Source of the DNA: Winslowiella toletana
Lineage (GTDB): Bacteria; Pseudomonadota; Gammaproteobacteria; Enterobacterales; Enterobacteriaceae
Reading direction: 5' to 3'
NCBI RefSeq assembly: GCF_017875465.1
Contig: NZ_JAGGMQ010000001.1
Location: 4,402,001-4,466,000, forward strand
DNA: 64,000 nt
Positions 53,608 to 63,950 of the stretch are shown here, in pieces. Under the pieces are notes generated by a model that was not told the origin of the DNA, made no database searches, and worked only from the letters and a program-made list of their open reading frames with translations. A program made the position numbers and the translations under genes. Positions within the stretch are counted from its first letter, which is position 1; every line of letters starts with the position of its first letter.

Positions 53608-55161
53608 ATGAAAAATAAACCGAAACTGATGAAGATGCGCGTAATCGGCGCGGCAGTTTTGCTCTCGCTGTATGCAAGCTCCAGCTGGGCTTTCAGCATC
53701 GATGATGTGGCGAAACAGGCGCAGGATTTAGCCGGAAAAGGCTTTGAAGCGCCCAAAAGCAATTTGCCTTCACAGTTGCGCGATATGAAATTTGCTGATT
53801 ATCAGCAGATTCAGTTTAACCATGATAAAGCGTACTGGAGCAAGCTGAAAACCCCGTTCAAGCTTGAGTTCTACCATCAGGGTATGTATTTCGATACGCC
53901 GGTGAAACTGAACGAAGTTACCGCGTCCACCGTTCGTGAGATTAAATATAATCCCGACTATTTTAATTTTGGTAATGTTAAGCACGATCCGGAAACCGTA
54001 AAAAATCTCGGTTATGCCGGTTTTAAAGTGCTTTACCCGCTTAACAGCAAAGATAAAAACGACGAAATCAGCAGCTTCTTAGGCGCCAGCTATTTCCGGG
54101 TGATCGGTGGCGATCAGGTTTATGGTCTCTCTGCCCGTGGTCTGGCGATCGATACCGCCTTACCGTCCGGTGAAGAGTTCCCGCGCTTTAAAGAGTACTG
54201 GATTGAGCGACCAAAACCGCAGGACAAGCGTTTGGTAATCTATGCGCTGCTGGATTCTCCACGCGCGGCCGGTGCTTACCGTTTTGTCATCACTCCGGGT
54301 AAAGAGTCGGTGGTTGACGTGCAGTCGAAGATTTATCTGCGCGACAAAGTCGGCAAGCTGGGCGTGGCACCGCTGACCAGTATGTTCCTGTTTGGACCGA
54401 ATCAGCCTTCTCCGATGGTGAATTACCGTCCGGCACTGCATGATTCTAACGGTCTGTCGATTCACGCCGGTAACGGTGAGTGGATCTGGCGTCCGTTGAA
54501 TAATCCGAAGCACCTCGCGGTCAGTACCTTTACCGTCGAGAATCCGAAAGGCTTTGGCCTGCTGCAACGTGGCCGTGACTTCGCGCAGTATCAGGATCTG
54601 GATGACCGCTACGATCAGCGCCCAAGTGGCTGGATCGAAACCCAGGGTAACTGGGGTAAAGGCCGTGTCGAGCTGGTAGAAATTCCTACTGCGGATGAAA
54701 CCAACGATAATATCGTCGCTTTCTGGACCCCGGAATCGCTGCCGGAGCCGGGTAAAGAGATGAATTTCAACTACCGTCTGCACTTTACCCGTGACGAAAG
54801 CAAGCTGCACTCGCCGGAAACGGCTTATGTGAAGAGCACGCTGCGTTCTACCGGCGATGTGAAACAGTCGAATCTGGTGCGTCAGCCGGACGGCACCGTC
54901 GCCTTTGTGGTGGACTTTGTCGGCCCGGATATGAGCAAGATGCCGGCTGATTCCGCAGTTACCCCGCAGGTTAGCGTGGGTGAAAACGGTGAAGTGGTCG
55001 AACAGAGCGTGCGTTATAACACCGTCACCAAAGGCTGGCGTTTAGTGTTGCGTCTGCGTGTGAAAGATAACAAACAGCCAACCGAAATGCGTGCTGCACT
55101 GGTGAATGGTGATAAGCCGCTGACGGAAACCTGGAGCTATCAGTTGCCTGCCAATGAATAA
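53608..55161 (+). CDS. opgG: Periplasmic glucan biosynthesis protein OpgG (MdoG)
   Basis: 517 residues from the ATG at 53608; a GTG at 53596 is also open. Sec signal peptide ending SSWA, followed by [26 protein letters not shown], almost the E. coli sequence. OpgG is needed in the periplasm for making the branched beta-glucan backbone with OpgH. A G-rich stretch 10-15 nt upstream of the ATG serves as Shine-Dalgarno. It overlaps opgH by 8 nt. The divergent 250-nt region shared with opgC contains a TATACT hexamer at 53443-53448. Confidence 0.95.
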   Translation: MKNKPKLMKMRVIGAAVLLSLYASSSWAFSIDDVAKQAQDLAGKGFEAPKSNLPSQLRDMKFADYQQIQFNHDKAYWSKLKTPFKLEFYHQGMYFDTPVKLNEVTASTVREIKYNPDYFNFGNVKHDPETVKNLGYAGFKVLYPLNSKDKNDEISSFLGASYFRVIGGDQVYGLSARGLAIDTALPSGEEFPRFKEYWIERPKPQDKRLVIYALLDSPRAAGAYRFVITPGKESVVDVQSKIYLRDKVGKLGVAPLTSMFLFGPNQPSPMVNYRPALHDSNGLSIHAGNGEWIWRPLNNPKHLAVSTFTVENPKGFGLLQRGRDFAQYQDLDDRYDQRPSGWIETQGNWGKGRVELVEIPTADETNDNIVAFWTPESLPEPGKEMNFNYRLHFTRDESKLHSPETAYVKSTLRSTGDVKQSNLVRQPDGTVAFVVDFVGPDMSKMPADSAVTPQVSVGENGEVVEQSVRYNTVTKGWRLVLRLRVKDNKQPTEMRAALVNGDKPLTETWSYQLPANE

Positions 55162-57724
55162 GTCTACCGTAACCCCTGCTGATTACATCGACTTGCTGCC
55201 TCTTTCCGCTGAGCGGAAAGAGGCGCTTCAGCATGCTCTGCCCGCTGCGGGCGAGAATGAAGAAGTTTACAGCAAGCTTCATCACCAACTGGGCGGGGAT
55301 GGCCCGGTTGAAACGCGTCCTGATGACGCGCCGCTGGAGTCGGTAAAAGCCCGTATTGAAATGGCGTGGCCTGACTCTGTTGCCGGTGGTGAACAATTCG
55401 ATAAAGATTATTTAGATCGCACCACGCTGAAAGCGACGCCGCCGGTTAAGCGCTCGCTGATGTTTCCTGAAGCCTGGCGCACCAACCCGGTCGCCCGTGC
55501 ATGGGATTCGTTGCGTGGCCGTAAAACCACTCATCGCTATGCCAGTGCGGAAGAGCAGAAAACCGAGGATAAATGGCGTCATGTGGGTTCGATTCGCCGT
55601 TATATCCTGCTGCTGTTAACTTTAGCGCAGACGGTGGTCGCCACCTGGTATATGAAAACCATCCTGCCGTATCAGGGCTGGGCGCTGATCGATCCGATGG
55701 AGATGATCAACCAGAACTGGCAGCAGTCGGTACTGCAGATTCTGCCGTATGTATTGCAGACCGGGATCCTGTTCCTGTTCGCGATTCTGTTCTGTTGGGT
55801 CTCGGCCGGTTTCTGGACCGCGCTGATGGGCTTCCTGCAGCTGCTGATTGGCCGCGATAAGTACAGTATTTCTTATCTGAGTCACCGGGACGAACCGATC
55901 GAGATTAATCCCGAGCATCGCACCGCGCTGATTATGCCGATCTGTAACGAAGACGTTGAACGGGTGTTTGCCGGTCTGCGCGCTACCTGGGAATCGGTGG
56001 TGCGTACCGGTGAACAGGCTAACTTTGACGTTTACGTGCTGAGCGACAGCTATGATGCGGATATCGCCATGGCGGAGCAGAAAGCCTGGATGGAGCTGGT
56101 GCGTGATGTCGGTGGTGAGGGCAAGATTTTCTATCGTCGCCGTCGCCGCCGTGTGAAACGTAAAAGCGGTAACATCGATGACTTCTGTCGCCGTTGGGGC
56201 AGTCAGTACAGCTATATGGTGGTGCTGGATGCGGACAGCGTGATGAGCGGTGAATGTCTTACCGGTCTGGTGCGCATGATGGAAGCTAACCCTAACGCCG
56301 GTATTATCCAGTCTTCGCCGAAAGCATCCGGTATGGATACGCTGTATGCGCGTTGTCAGCAGTTTGCCACCCGGGTTTACGGGCCGCTGTTTACCGCGGG
56401 TCTGCACTTCTGGCAGCTGGGTGAGTCACACTACTGGGGGCATAACGCCATCATCCGTGTGAAGCCGTTTATCGAGCACTGTGCGCTGGCGCCGCTGCCA
56501 GGCGAAGGCTCGTTCGCCGGTTCTATCCTGTCGCATGACTTCGTTGAAGCGGCGCTGATGCGTCGTGCGGGTTGGGGCGTGTGGATTGCCTACGATCTGC
56601 CGGGTTCTTATGAAGAGCTGCCGCCAAACCTGCTGGATGAGCTGAAACGCGACCGTCGCTGGTGTCACGGTAACCTGATGAACTTCCGTCTGTTCCTGGT
56701 TAAAGGGATGCATCCGGTTCACCGTGCGGTGTTCCTGACAGGCGTAATGTCCTATCTCTCTGCGCCGTTGTGGTTTATGTTCCTTGCGCTCTCCACTGCA
56801 TTGCAGGTAGTGCATACGCTGATGGAACCGCAATACTTCCTGCAGCCGCGACAGCTGTTCCCGGTCTGGCCGCAGTGGCGTCCTGAACTGGCGATTGCGC
56901 TGTTCTCCACCACGCTGATCCTGCTGTTCCTGCCGAAGCTGCTGAGTGTGATATTGATCATCTGCAAAGGGGCCAAAGCGTACGGCGGTGCGATTCGCCT
57001 GTTCTGCTCGCTGCTGCTGGAGATGCTGTTCTCAGTGCTGCTGGCACCGGTGCGTATGCTGTTCCACACCGTGTTTGTGGTCAGCGCATTCCTTGGCTGG
57101 GAAGTGGTATGGAACTCACCACAACGTGATGATGATGCGACGCCATGGAGCGAAGCCTTCGCCCGTCACGGTTCGCAGCTGCTGCTGGGTGTGGTGTGGG
57201 CCGTCGGCATGGGCTGGCTGGATCTGAACTTCCTGTGGTGGTTAGCGCCGATTGTGTTCTCACTGATTCTGTCACCGTTTGTCTCGGTGTTCTCCAGTCG
57301 CGCTACGCTGGGACTTGGCTCGAAACGCGCCAGACTGTTCCTGATCCCGGAAGAGTATGATCCGCCGAAAGAGCTGCTGGACACTGAGGCTTATCTGCAA
57401 CTGAATCGCGAACGCGCGCTGAAGCACGGCTTTATGCATGCACTGTTCCATCCATCGTTCAATGCGCTGGCCAGCGCGCTGGCGACATCACGTCACCTGA
57501 AGAGCGATATTCTGGAATATGCGCGCGATCGTCGTGTAGAGCAGGCGCTGAGTGATTCGCCTGCTAAACTCAGCCGCGATCAGCGTCTGAACTTGCTGAG
57601 CGATCCGGTGACGCTGGCGCGTCTGCACTACAGACTGTGGCAGAACGCCGATAAGTATCATGACTGGGTTGAGCAGTATCAGAAATTACAGCTTAATCCA
57701 CTGGCGATACAGTCAGTGAAATAA
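55154..57724 (+). CDS. opgH: Glucan glucosyltransferase OpgH (MdoH)
   Basis: 856 residues, E. coli OpgH has 847. N-terminal cytoplasmic region, two TM helices (about 140-230), GT2 domain with [11 protein letters not shown] (DxD) and [16 protein letters not shown] ((Q/R)xxRW-type), then about six further TM helices and a cytoplasmic tail. It polymerises the beta-1,2-glucan backbone from UDP-glucose while translocating it across the inner membrane. In E. coli it also inhibits FtsZ when glucose is abundant. An intrinsic terminator follows directly. Confidence 0.95.
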   Translation: MNKSTVTPADYIDLLPLSAERKEALQHALPAAGENEEVYSKLHHQLGGDGPVETRPDDAPLESVKARIEMAWPDSVAGGEQFDKDYLDRTTLKATPPVKRSLMFPEAWRTNPVARAWDSLRGRKTTHRYASAEEQKTEDKWRHVGSIRRYILLLLTLAQTVVATWYMKTILPYQGWALIDPMEMINQNWQQSVLQILPYVLQTGILFLFAILFCWVSAGFWTALMGFLQLLIGRDKYSISYLSHRDEPIEINPEHRTALIMPICNEDVERVFAGLRATWESVVRTGEQANFDVYVLSDSYDADIAMAEQKAWMELVRDVGGEGKIFYRRRRRRVKRKSGNIDDFCRRWGSQYSYMVVLDADSVMSGECLTGLVRMMEANPNAGIIQSSPKASGMDTLYARCQQFATRVYGPLFTAGLHFWQLGESHYWGHNAIIRVKPFIEHCALAPLPGEGSFAGSILSHDFVEAALMRRAGWGVWIAYDLPGSYEELPPNLLDELKRDRRWCHGNLMNFRLFLVKGMHPVHRAVFLTGVMSYLSAPLWFMFLALSTALQVVHTLMEPQYFLQPRQLFPVWPQWRPELAIALFSTTLILLFLPKLLSVILIICKGAKAYGGAIRLFCSLLLEMLFSVLLAPVRMLFHTVFVVSAFLGWEVVWNSPQRDDDATPWSEAFARHGSQLLLGVVWAVGMGWLDLNFLWWLAPIVFSLILSPFVSVFSSRATLGLGSKRARLFLIPEEYDPPKELLDTEAYLQLNRERALKHGFMHALFHPSFNALASALATSRHLKSDILEYARDRRVEQALSDSPAKLSRDQRLNLLSDPVTLARLHYRLWQNADKYHDWVEQYQKLQLNPLAIQSVK

Positions 57725-57729
57725 AGCGA

Positions 57730-57755
57730 AAGGCGGCAGAAATGCCGCCTTTTTT
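57730..57755 (+). terminator. Intrinsic terminator of opgGH
   Basis: AAGGCGGCA-GAAA-TGCCGCCTT, a perfect 9-bp stem with a tetraloop, followed by a T-run, 6 nt after the opgH stop. Confidence 0.92.
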
Positions 57756-57851
57756 GTTTTACGCTTAATTTACAGATAATTTGCATATCACACCGGACGT
57801 TGATGCTCAATGCGCATTAGAATAAGCGCCCATTTATCATACGAGAATAAA

Positions 57852-58094
57852 ATGATCGCTAAATCTGGCCGACTGCTGCTGCTTGCTGGCTGTATGCTCT
57901 GTTTAACCGGCTGCGGCAGTATTATCAGCAGAACAGTATCAGGGCAGGGGCATGGTAATCAGTACTATCCTGGCGTGCAATGGGATGTGCGTGACACCCC
58001 ATGGCGCTTTCTGACGATTATCGACCTGCCGCTTTCGCTGGTGGTCGATACGCTGCTGTTGCCGGTGGATATCAATCATGGGCCATACGAGTAA
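57852..58094 (+). CDS. yceK: YceK-family lipoprotein
   Basis: 80 residues from the ATG at 57852. Lipobox LTGC (Cys 21), then GSIISRTVSGQGHGNQYYPGVQWD, nearly identical to E. coli YceK, ending DTLLLPVDINHGPYE. Function unknown; DUF1375 family, outer-membrane lipoprotein by lack of an Asp at +2. Its stop abuts the convergent msyB stop without a base between them. Confidence 0.92.
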   Translation: MIAKSGRLLLLAGCMLCLTGCGSIISRTVSGQGHGNQYYPGVQWDVRDTPWRFLTIIDLPLSLVVDTLLLPVDINHGPYE

Positions 58095-58508
58095 TTAACG
58101 CTCGTCAGCACCATACTGGTTATCGGAGTCAGTGTTATCATCTTCCCACTCATCGGCAGCGGCCTGACCTTCTTCGCTGTCCAGTGGCGGCTCCAGCTGG
58201 AATTCACCTTCATCCCATTCATGCAGCGTGTTTTCTGACTGCCACTCCTGACGCAATTCAATCTCATCAAAATCGCCATCAAAAATCGCCTGCGCCGCTT
58301 CGCCGCTACTGACCGGCAGGCATTCACCGCTATCGCCTTCATCGGTGAAAAACTCAGCCTGCCACATAATATCGCCATCGCGCATCACATACTTTTGCAG
58401 ATTGAACTGGCTTACCGCCGCTTCGTCTTCACTGATGTCCGGGTTATCCGCCAGATACACTTCACGCGCGTTTTCGATAGCCTCTTCCAGTGTTGAGAAC
58501 AATGACAT
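58095..58508 (-). CDS. msyB: Acidic protein MsyB
   Basis: 137 residues, strongly acidic (many Glu and Asp, for example SLDSEEGQAAADEWEDD-type C-terminus). Landmarks shared with E. coli MsyB: TLEEAIENAREVYLADNP, DGDIMWQAEFFTDEGDSGECLP and ENTLHEWDEGEFQLEPPLD. In E. coli overexpression suppresses secY and secA defects; the normal role is unclear. Compared with the 124-residue E. coli form it has a longer acidic tail. A GGAG-type Shine-Dalgarno lies upstream. Confidence 0.92.
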   Translation of the reverse strand: MSLFSTLEEAIENAREVYLADNPDISEDEAAVSQFNLQKYVMRDGDIMWQAEFFTDEGDSGECLPVSSGEAAQAIFDGDFDEIELRQEWQSENTLHEWDEGEFQLEPPLDSEEGQAAADEWEDDNTDSDNQYGADER

Positions 58509-58817
58509 ACTTCACTCCTTACCTGAGAAACGTTGTTTTTAGACAAGGATAGTCGAAGATTGCCAAGGTAAAAGGCGGCGAGGTAAAAAAATTAGTGTTG
58601 ATCGATCAGTGCGTTATCAGTCATTTTTTCTTACAGGTTATGACGGGTCGTTGCCCGGTACTGGCGCGGTCACGCATCAGCTGCCTGCGCGACCCGCAGC
58701 AGCCATGAGCTGCTTAATCAACTGATACTATTGCACTTTCGGATTTTTACCTAAGCGATCTTCCCATACAATAAGTGATGATATTATTATTAAACAAAAT
58801 TGTTGAGGGTATTAACG
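58509..58817. other. 309-nt intergenic region, no gene seen
   Basis: Holds the msyB promoter side on the left. A GC-rich island (58640-58710) with short complementary arms (CTGCG/CGCAG) stands in otherwise AT-rich DNA; it might fold in RNA but does not look like a terminator. The last 50 nt are AT-rich and probably carry the promoter of the small gene that follows. Confidence 0.35.
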
Positions 58818-59012
58818 ATGGACTATATGAAGGAATCTGCTTACCACCATGTTGAAGAGACTCAGTCAACCGTGACCATTACCCGCAAGCAGGGGACAGG
58901 TTGTGAGCATTTTAAGAAAATCGTTGAGCAGGTACTGGCTGAACACCTTGATGCTATCACCCATATCGACAGCGAAAGCGGCAGCTATGACAAGGTGATT
59001 ATCCTGAAATAG
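58818..59012 (+). CDS. 64-residue hypothetical protein
   Basis: ATG at 58818 with GAGGG about 10 nt upstream; an earlier TTG at 58800 is open but has no better signal. Soluble, slightly acidic, with a central amphipathic helix (CEHFKKIVEQVLAEHLDAI) between two beta-like stretches (STVTITRKQG and YDKVIILK). That beta-helix-beta outline with one Cys does not match a family I know. It sits between msyB and mdtG, where E. coli has no equivalent that I recognise. Confidence 0.6.
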   Translation: MDYMKESAYHHVEETQSTVTITRKQGTGCEHFKKIVEQVLAEHLDAITHIDSESGSYDKVIILK

Positions 59013-59017
59013 TTCCA

Positions 59018-59034
59018 GGGGGCGGTCTGCCCCC
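59018..59034. terminator. GC-rich hairpin between the hypothetical gene and mdtG
   Basis: GGGGGC-GGTCT-GCCCCC in the 33-nt gap between convergent stops. It lacks a T-run on both strands, so it may be a barrier or transcript-end stabiliser rather than a strong terminator. Confidence 0.45.
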
Positions 59035-59045
59035 GGCGCCGTGTG

Positions 59046-60263
59046 CTATGGCGCGCCCGGTCTGCGGCGCTGACGCCAGATCACCCATGAGTAAATTGCG
59101 TTAAACAGTACCACCGCGGCGGTAACCAGAAATACCGCGCGAAATCCCCAGCTGGCGGAGACGGCTGCACCCATCAGCGGGCCGCTGACATTGCCGATAT
59201 CACGAAAAGACTGGTTATAACTGAAGATCCTGCCGGCAATCTGGTTGCTGGAGTTATAGATCAGCAGGGTTTGCACTGCGGGGAGCAGCGCGCCGTCCGC
59301 TGCGCCGAGCATAAAACGCAATATGCCCAGCTGTAACGGTGACTGCACAAATGACATCGGGATTAAAATCAGCACTGAAACGATCAGCATAAAAATCAGA
59401 ATCCGCTCCGGACCGATACGGTCGCCCAGCTGCCCCAGCCGCGGGGCGCTTATCAGTGCCGCCACGCCGGGAACCGACGCAATCAGTCCACTGATAAATG
59501 CCAGATTCTGAGTATGTCCGGCCAGTTCACGCACATAGAGCGTCAGAATCGGCGCGATCGAGCCGGTGGCGACCTGGATAATCATGGTGGTGATAAACAG
59601 CGCCAGTACCAGACGGGGATTTTTTAGCGAGGAAAATACCTGACGCAGGTGCAGTAAATCCTTTTTCTGTACCGGGGTAAAGGATTCGCGGATGCAGTAC
59701 TGGGTGATAATAAAGCAGAGAAACAGCAGGCCAGCAGTAATATAAAATACCGGACGTAAGCCAAAATTATCCGCCAGCAGGCCGCCAATCAGTGGCCCGA
59801 TCAGCGCGCCGCTCACCGCACCGGTCGACAGGGTGCCCAGCGCCCAGCCGCTCTTATTGCGTGGCACCTGGGTGGCAATCAGCGCATTGGCGTTTGGCAC
59901 AAAACCACCGAGCAGCCCCAGCACCGCACGCAGCGCCAGAAACTGCCAGATATTAGTGGCCAGTCCCATCAGTATCATCACCACCGACATGCCAAGCGCT
60001 GAGCGCAGCAGCATGATTTTGCGTCCTTTACGATCGGCCAGCCCGCCCCAGAAAGGTGAGGCAATCGCCGAAAACAGAAACGTGATACTGAAGACCAGGC
60101 CCGACCACATATTAAGTTGTTGCGGGTCGGTGACGCCAAGCAGCTCGACATACAGGGGAAGAAAGGGCATAACCAGACTAAACGCCATGCCGGTCAGAAA
60201 ACATCCCAGCCAGGCAACATACAGATTGCGCTTCCAGTTAATCGGTACTTCGTCCGCAGACAT
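59046..60263 (-). CDS. mdtG: MFS multidrug efflux protein MdtG
   Basis: 405 residues, 12 TM segments. MFS motif A between TM2 and TM3 as [13 protein letters not shown], and the TM5 antiporter motif region [24 protein letters not shown]. Syntenic with E. coli mdtG (yceE), between msyB and lpxL. In E. coli it gives resistance to fosfomycin and deoxycholate and belongs to the marA/soxS/rob regulon. No regulator is adjacent. Confidence 0.9.
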   Translation of the reverse strand: MSADEVPINWKRNLYVAWLGCFLTGMAFSLVMPFLPLYVELLGVTDPQQLNMWSGLVFSITFLFSAIASPFWGGLADRKGRKIMLLRSALGMSVVMILMGLATNIWQFLALRAVLGLLGGFVPNANALIATQVPRNKSGWALGTLSTGAVSGALIGPLIGGLLADNFGLRPVFYITAGLLFLCFIITQYCIRESFTPVQKKDLLHLRQVFSSLKNPRLVLALFITTMIIQVATGSIAPILTLYVRELAGHTQNLAFISGLIASVPGVAALISAPRLGQLGDRIGPERILIFMLIVSVLILIPMSFVQSPLQLGILRFMLGAADGALLPAVQTLLIYNSSNQIAGRIFSYNQSFRDIGNVSGPLMGAAVSASWGFRAVFLVTAAVVLFNAIYSWVIWRQRRRPGAP

Positions 60264-60383
60264 AGACCTGTCTTCCCTCAGGATGGCTAAATAGTTAGCA
60301 AGATAATCATATTAGCGTTCAGGCGGTTAGATACAACTGTTATTTTTATGTTAACAAATTTGCCTGGCGGCATTTGTGCGGGT

Positions 60384-60403
60384 GGGAGCCGATAACGGCT
60401 CCC
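60384..60403. repeat. BIME-like palindrome, copy 3 (single)
   Basis: GGGAGCCG-ATAA-CGGCTCCC, perfect 8-bp arms, 4 nt beyond the lpxL stop. Only the second type of palindrome is present here. It may double as the lpxL transcript end. Confidence 0.7.
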
Positions 60404-60406
60404 CTA

Positions 60407-61327
60407 CTAATAAAGTGGCGCTTCCCCTTCCGGGCGCGTTTTAAAGCGGCGATGGAGCCACATATATTGCTCCGGCGCCATCAGCACCCCTTCTTCTACT
60501 ACCTGATTCATGCGTGCGGCGGTGGCAGCTTCATCTTCCAGTGGCATATCGGTTACGTCCGGTAAAATGATCAGCTCATAACCTTTGCCGTGCGGCAAAC
60601 GACGCGGCACAAACGGGATCACCGCCGGTTTACCGCTGCGGATCAGCAGATAGCTGCCTTTGGTGGTGGCCGCTTTATCCACGCCGAAAAACGGCACAAA
60701 CACGCTGCTGCGCGGGCCATAGTCGTGATCGGGCGCATACCAGATAATATCGCCATTTTTCAGTGCGCGGATCATCCCTTTCAGATCGCGGCGATCCAGC
60801 ATGCCTTTATTGGAACGCATACGTCCCCAGGTTTGCAGCCAGTCGATCAATTTATTGTTGTTAGGTCGGTAAACGCCAATACCCGGATTATGGATGCCAA
60901 AAATACGCGCGCCCAGCTCCAGCGTCAGAAAGTGCATGCCGATTAACAGCACCCCTTTGTTTTTTTGCTGCGCATGGGCGATATGTTCCAGACCGCTGAC
61001 GGCAAACCAGCGTTTAATGCGCCAGTCTGGCCAGAACCACGCCATACCGGTCTCCAGCAACCCCATGCCGACGGATTCAAAGTTGCGCACGACCATTGCT
61101 TCGCGCTCCGCGTTCGGCATGGCAGGAAAACTCAGTTCCAGATTACGGCGCGCGACATAAACGCGTTGTTTAAGAAAACGCATCGATAAGCGTCCCAGGC
61201 CGCAGCCGAGATAGTACAGCACCGGGTAGGGCAGTAAGACGATTAAATACAGCCATCCCACGCCGAACCACATTAACCAGTAACGAGGATGTAATAATTC
61301 GCGAGAAAAGTGTGGCAACTGAGTCAT
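60407..61327 (-). CDS. lpxL: Lipid A lauroyl acyltransferase LpxL (HtrB)
   Basis: 306 residues, same length as E. coli LpxL and highly similar: [25 protein letters not shown] at the N-terminal TM anchor, [20 protein letters not shown], and the catalytic pair in [15 protein letters not shown] (His and Glu five residues apart). It adds the secondary lauroyl chain to Kdo2-lipid IVA at the cytoplasmic face of the inner membrane. The ending [19 protein letters not shown] is diagnostic. Divergent position and neighbours are as in E. coli. Confidence 0.95.
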   Translation of the reverse strand: MTQLPHFSRELLHPRYWLMWFGVGWLYLIVLLPYPVLYYLGCGLGRLSMRFLKQRVYVARRNLELSFPAMPNAEREAMVVRNFESVGMGLLETGMAWFWPDWRIKRWFAVSGLEHIAHAQQKNKGVLLIGMHFLTLELGARIFGIHNPGIGVYRPNNNKLIDWLQTWGRMRSNKGMLDRRDLKGMIRALKNGDIIWYAPDHDYGPRSSVFVPFFGVDKAATTKGSYLLIRSGKPAVIPFVPRRLPHGKGYELIILPDVTDMPLEDEAATAARMNQVVEEGVLMAPEQYMWLHRRFKTRPEGEAPLY

Positions 61328-61511
61328 ATTCTTCCAGCTTAAATTTTATGAACCACTATTATGACGTTCATCGATTCCGTTGATTATGGCCTATTGTGCC
61401 ATTTATTGGCGACCAACTGAAATAAGTGGCTATTAATGTAAGCTTTGTGGTCAAAAACAGGGCTGATCGGCGGGAGAAATTGCCTGCGAGAAGATATCGC
61501 AGGCAGAGTGG

Positions 61512-62606
61512 TTATGACTTAAACAATCCTTTAACTTCATGCGGCTCGGAACGCCAGTATTGTGGCGGCGCGCTGACTTTGGCGCCAAGCTGCGCGGCGG
61601 CATGCCATGGCCAGCGTGGATCATAGAGCATGGCGCGCGCCAGCGCGATAGCGTCGGCCTGGCCCTCCTGCAATATCGCCTCGGCCTGTTCTGGCTGGGT
61701 AATCAGACCGACGGCAATCACCGGTATCGCCACCTGTTGTTTAATAGCCTGCGCAAAAGGTACCTGATAGCCCGCACCGATGCTGATTTTTTGCTGTGGT
61801 GACAATCCGCCGCTGGAAACATGGATATAGTCACAACCCAGCGCCTCCAGTGCTTTACTCAGCGCAATCGACTGCGGCAAATCCCAGCCGCCATCCACCC
61901 AGTCCGTGGCGGAAATACGCACGCCCACCGCTTTGTGGGCCGGTAAGACCTGGCGAACCTCGTGGAAAATCTCCAGCACGATGCGCATACGGTTTTCCAG
62001 TGAACCACCATAGTTGTCATCGCGCTGGTTAGCGAGCGGTGACAGGAACTGATGCAACAGATATCCATGCGCCGCGTGGATCTCAATCAGATCCAGTCCA
62101 AGGCGGTCAGCGCGGATGGCGCTGTCGATAAAAGCCTGTTTCACCGCAGCGATACCGCTTTGCGAGAGCGCTTCAGGCGGATTATCGCTGCTGTTAAATG
62201 GAAGCGCTGAGGGGGCGTGGGTTTGCCAGCCGCCCTGATCGGCAGGCACAAAGTGACCGCCACGCCATGGAACCTCAGTCGAAGCCTTACGCCCGGCATG
62301 ACCGAGCTGAATGCCGATCGGCATCGCGCTGTATTTTTTTACATCCTCAATCACTGCCGCCAGCGCCTGCTCGGTAGCATCGTCCCACAACCCCAAATCC
62401 TGCGCGGTAATACGCCCCGCAGCTTCGACCGCGGCCGCTTCCAGAATCAACAGCCCGGCGCCCGATAGCGCGAGGTGACCTAAATGGATACGGTGCCAGG
62501 CGGTCGCGTTGCCCTGTTCAGCAGAATACTGGCACATCGGTGCAATCACGATGCGGTTCTCCAGCGCTAACTGGCCTATTTTCATCGGGGTAAACAGCAG
62601 ACTCAT
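61512..62606 (-). CDS. NADH:flavin oxidoreductase, old yellow enzyme (XenA/YqjM class)
   Basis: 364 residues, FMN-dependent TIM barrel. IVIAPMCQYSAEQGNATAWH carries the Cys that tunes the flavin in the thermophilic-like OYE class, GIQLGHAGRKAS the glycine-rich turn, and IEIHAAHGYLLHQFLSP the HxxH substrate pair. It reduces activated alkenes or nitro compounds with NAD(P)H; the natural substrate is unknown, detoxification of quinones or electrophiles is usual. This gene lies between lpxL and trhO, where E. coli has none, so it is an insertion in the conserved backbone. Confidence 0.87.
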   Translation of the reverse strand: MSLLFTPMKIGQLALENRIVIAPMCQYSAEQGNATAWHRIHLGHLALSGAGLLILEAAAVEAAGRITAQDLGLWDDATEQALAAVIEDVKKYSAMPIGIQLGHAGRKASTEVPWRGGHFVPADQGGWQTHAPSALPFNSSDNPPEALSQSGIAAVKQAFIDSAIRADRLGLDLIEIHAAHGYLLHQFLSPLANQRDDNYGGSLENRMRIVLEIFHEVRQVLPAHKAVGVRISATDWVDGGWDLPQSIALSKALEALGCDYIHVSSGGLSPQQKISIGAGYQVPFAQAIKQQVAIPVIAVGLITQPEQAEAILQEGQADAIALARAMLYDPRWPWHAAAQLGAKVSAPPQYWRSEPHEVKGLFKS

Positions 62607-62623
62607 CAGGTTTCTCCATCTTA

Positions 62624-62637
62624 TTCACGTTAGTGAA
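62624..62637. promoter_or_regulatory. Inverted repeat upstream of the old yellow enzyme gene
   Basis: TTCAC-GTTA-GTGAA, perfect 5-bp arms, 17 nt before the start codon and imperfectly extended by CTTA/TAAG. Genes of this family are usually controlled by small redox-sensing repressors, and this position would suit such an operator. No regulator gene is adjacent. Confidence 0.35.
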
Positions 62638-62802
62638 AGTAAGCACGCTAAGTGATTGCCGGTCAAGTCAGGAAGTGCGGTGGTGAAAGGATAGCCACTG
62701 TTGCGCCAGGTAACAAAGTCCGCCGGGCGTTAGCAATTTGCGCTGAATCAGGTATGATATCGCCGCTAAAATTTCTCTCTGTTGCTTACAGGAACGTACA
62801 CC

Positions 62803-63852
62803 ATGCCAGTGTTACATAACCTCGTTTCCAATGAAGAGCTGAAGGCGCGCATGCTGGCCGAAAGCGAACCGCGCACCACAGTCTCTTTTTATAAATATTT
62901 CCATATTGCCGATGCAAAAGCGTTCCGTGATGCGCTTTATCTGGCATTTACCCGCCTGAAAGTATTTGGCCGCGTCTACGTTGCTGCGGAAGGGATTAAC
63001 GCGCAAATCAGTGTGCCGCAAAGTCTTTACCCGCAAATGAAAGAGATGCTGTATGCCTTTGATCCGGCGCTGAACAATCTGCGGATGAATATCGCCCTCG
63101 ACGATGACGGTAAATCCTTCTGGGTGCTGCGTCTGAAAGTGCGCGATCGGATTGTGGCGGACGGGATTACGGATGACAGTTTTGATGCCAGTGATGTTGG
63201 CGCTTATCTGAAAGCGGCGGAAGTCAACGCCATGCTTGACGATCCCGATGCACTGTTTGTCGATATGCGTAACCACTATGAATATGAAGTGGGCCATTTC
63301 GACCAGGCGCTGGAGATTCCGGCCGATACGTTCCGCGATCAGCTGCCGATGGCGGTGGATATGTTGCAGAGCGAAAAAGATAAAAAAATCGTCATGTACT
63401 GCACCGGCGGGATCCGTTGTGAGAAAGCCAGCGCCTGGATGCGGCATAACGGCTTTGAAAATGTTTATCATATTGAAGGCGGCATTATTGAGTATGCCCG
63501 TCGTGCGCGTGAGCAGGGTTTACCGGTACGGTTTAAAGGTAAAAACTTTGTCTTTGATGAGCGAATGGGTGAGCGTATTTCCGACGATGTGATTGCGCAT
63601 TGCCATCAGTGCGGCGCGGCCTGTGATACGCACGTCAATTGTAAAAATGACGGCTGTCATCTGCTGTTTATTCAGTGCCCGAGCTGTGCTGAGAAGTTTA
63701 AAGATTGTTGTAGTCCGATCTGTATGGAAGAGCTGGCGCTGTCGCCGGAAGAGCAGCGCGCGCGTCGTGCCGGACGCGAAAACGGCAATAAGATATTTAA
63801 TAAGTCTCGTGGCGCATTAAACACCACCCTGAAAATTCCTTCACCGGAATAG
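62803..63852 (+). CDS. trhO: tRNA uridine(34) hydroxylase TrhO (YceA), rhodanese domain
   Basis: 349 residues from the ATG at 62803 ([15 protein letters not shown] upstream); a start seven codons earlier is unlikely because E. coli begins at the same Met-Pro. An N-terminal domain ([32 protein letters not shown]) is followed by a rhodanese domain with the active Cys in [14 protein letters not shown] and a Cys-rich C-terminus ([32 protein letters not shown]). It hydroxylates uridine 34 of some tRNAs using molecular oxygen. Convergent with yceI. Confidence 0.93.
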   Translation: MPVLHNLVSNEELKARMLAESEPRTTVSFYKYFHIADAKAFRDALYLAFTRLKVFGRVYVAAEGINAQISVPQSLYPQMKEMLYAFDPALNNLRMNIALDDDGKSFWVLRLKVRDRIVADGITDDSFDASDVGAYLKAAEVNAMLDDPDALFVDMRNHYEYEVGHFDQALEIPADTFRDQLPMAVDMLQSEKDKKIVMYCTGGIRCEKASAWMRHNGFENVYHIEGGIIEYARRAREQGLPVRFKGKNFVFDERMGERISDDVIAHCHQCGAACDTHVNCKNDGCHLLFIQCPSCAEKFKDCCSPICMEELALSPEEQRARRAGRENGNKIFNKSRGALNTTLKIPSPE

Positions 63853-63867
63853 GGGGGGCGTTTGAAC

Positions 63868-63932
63868 GGGAGCCGATAACGGCTCCCCTACAGTGTGTCA
63901 GATATTCTGCAGGGGCGGCGTTTTTGCCGCCC
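63868..63932. repeat. BIME-like paired palindrome, copy 4
   Basis: GGGAGCCG-ATAA-CGGCTCCC (63868-63887) then GGGCGGC-GTTTTT-GCCGCCC (63913-63932), between the convergent genes trhO and yceI. Here the two palindromes occur in the opposite order to copies 1 and 2. The flank TTTGAACGGGAGCCG is shared with copy 1. Confidence 0.75.
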
Positions 63933-63950
63933 GTAGTTAGCAGAAGCCGA

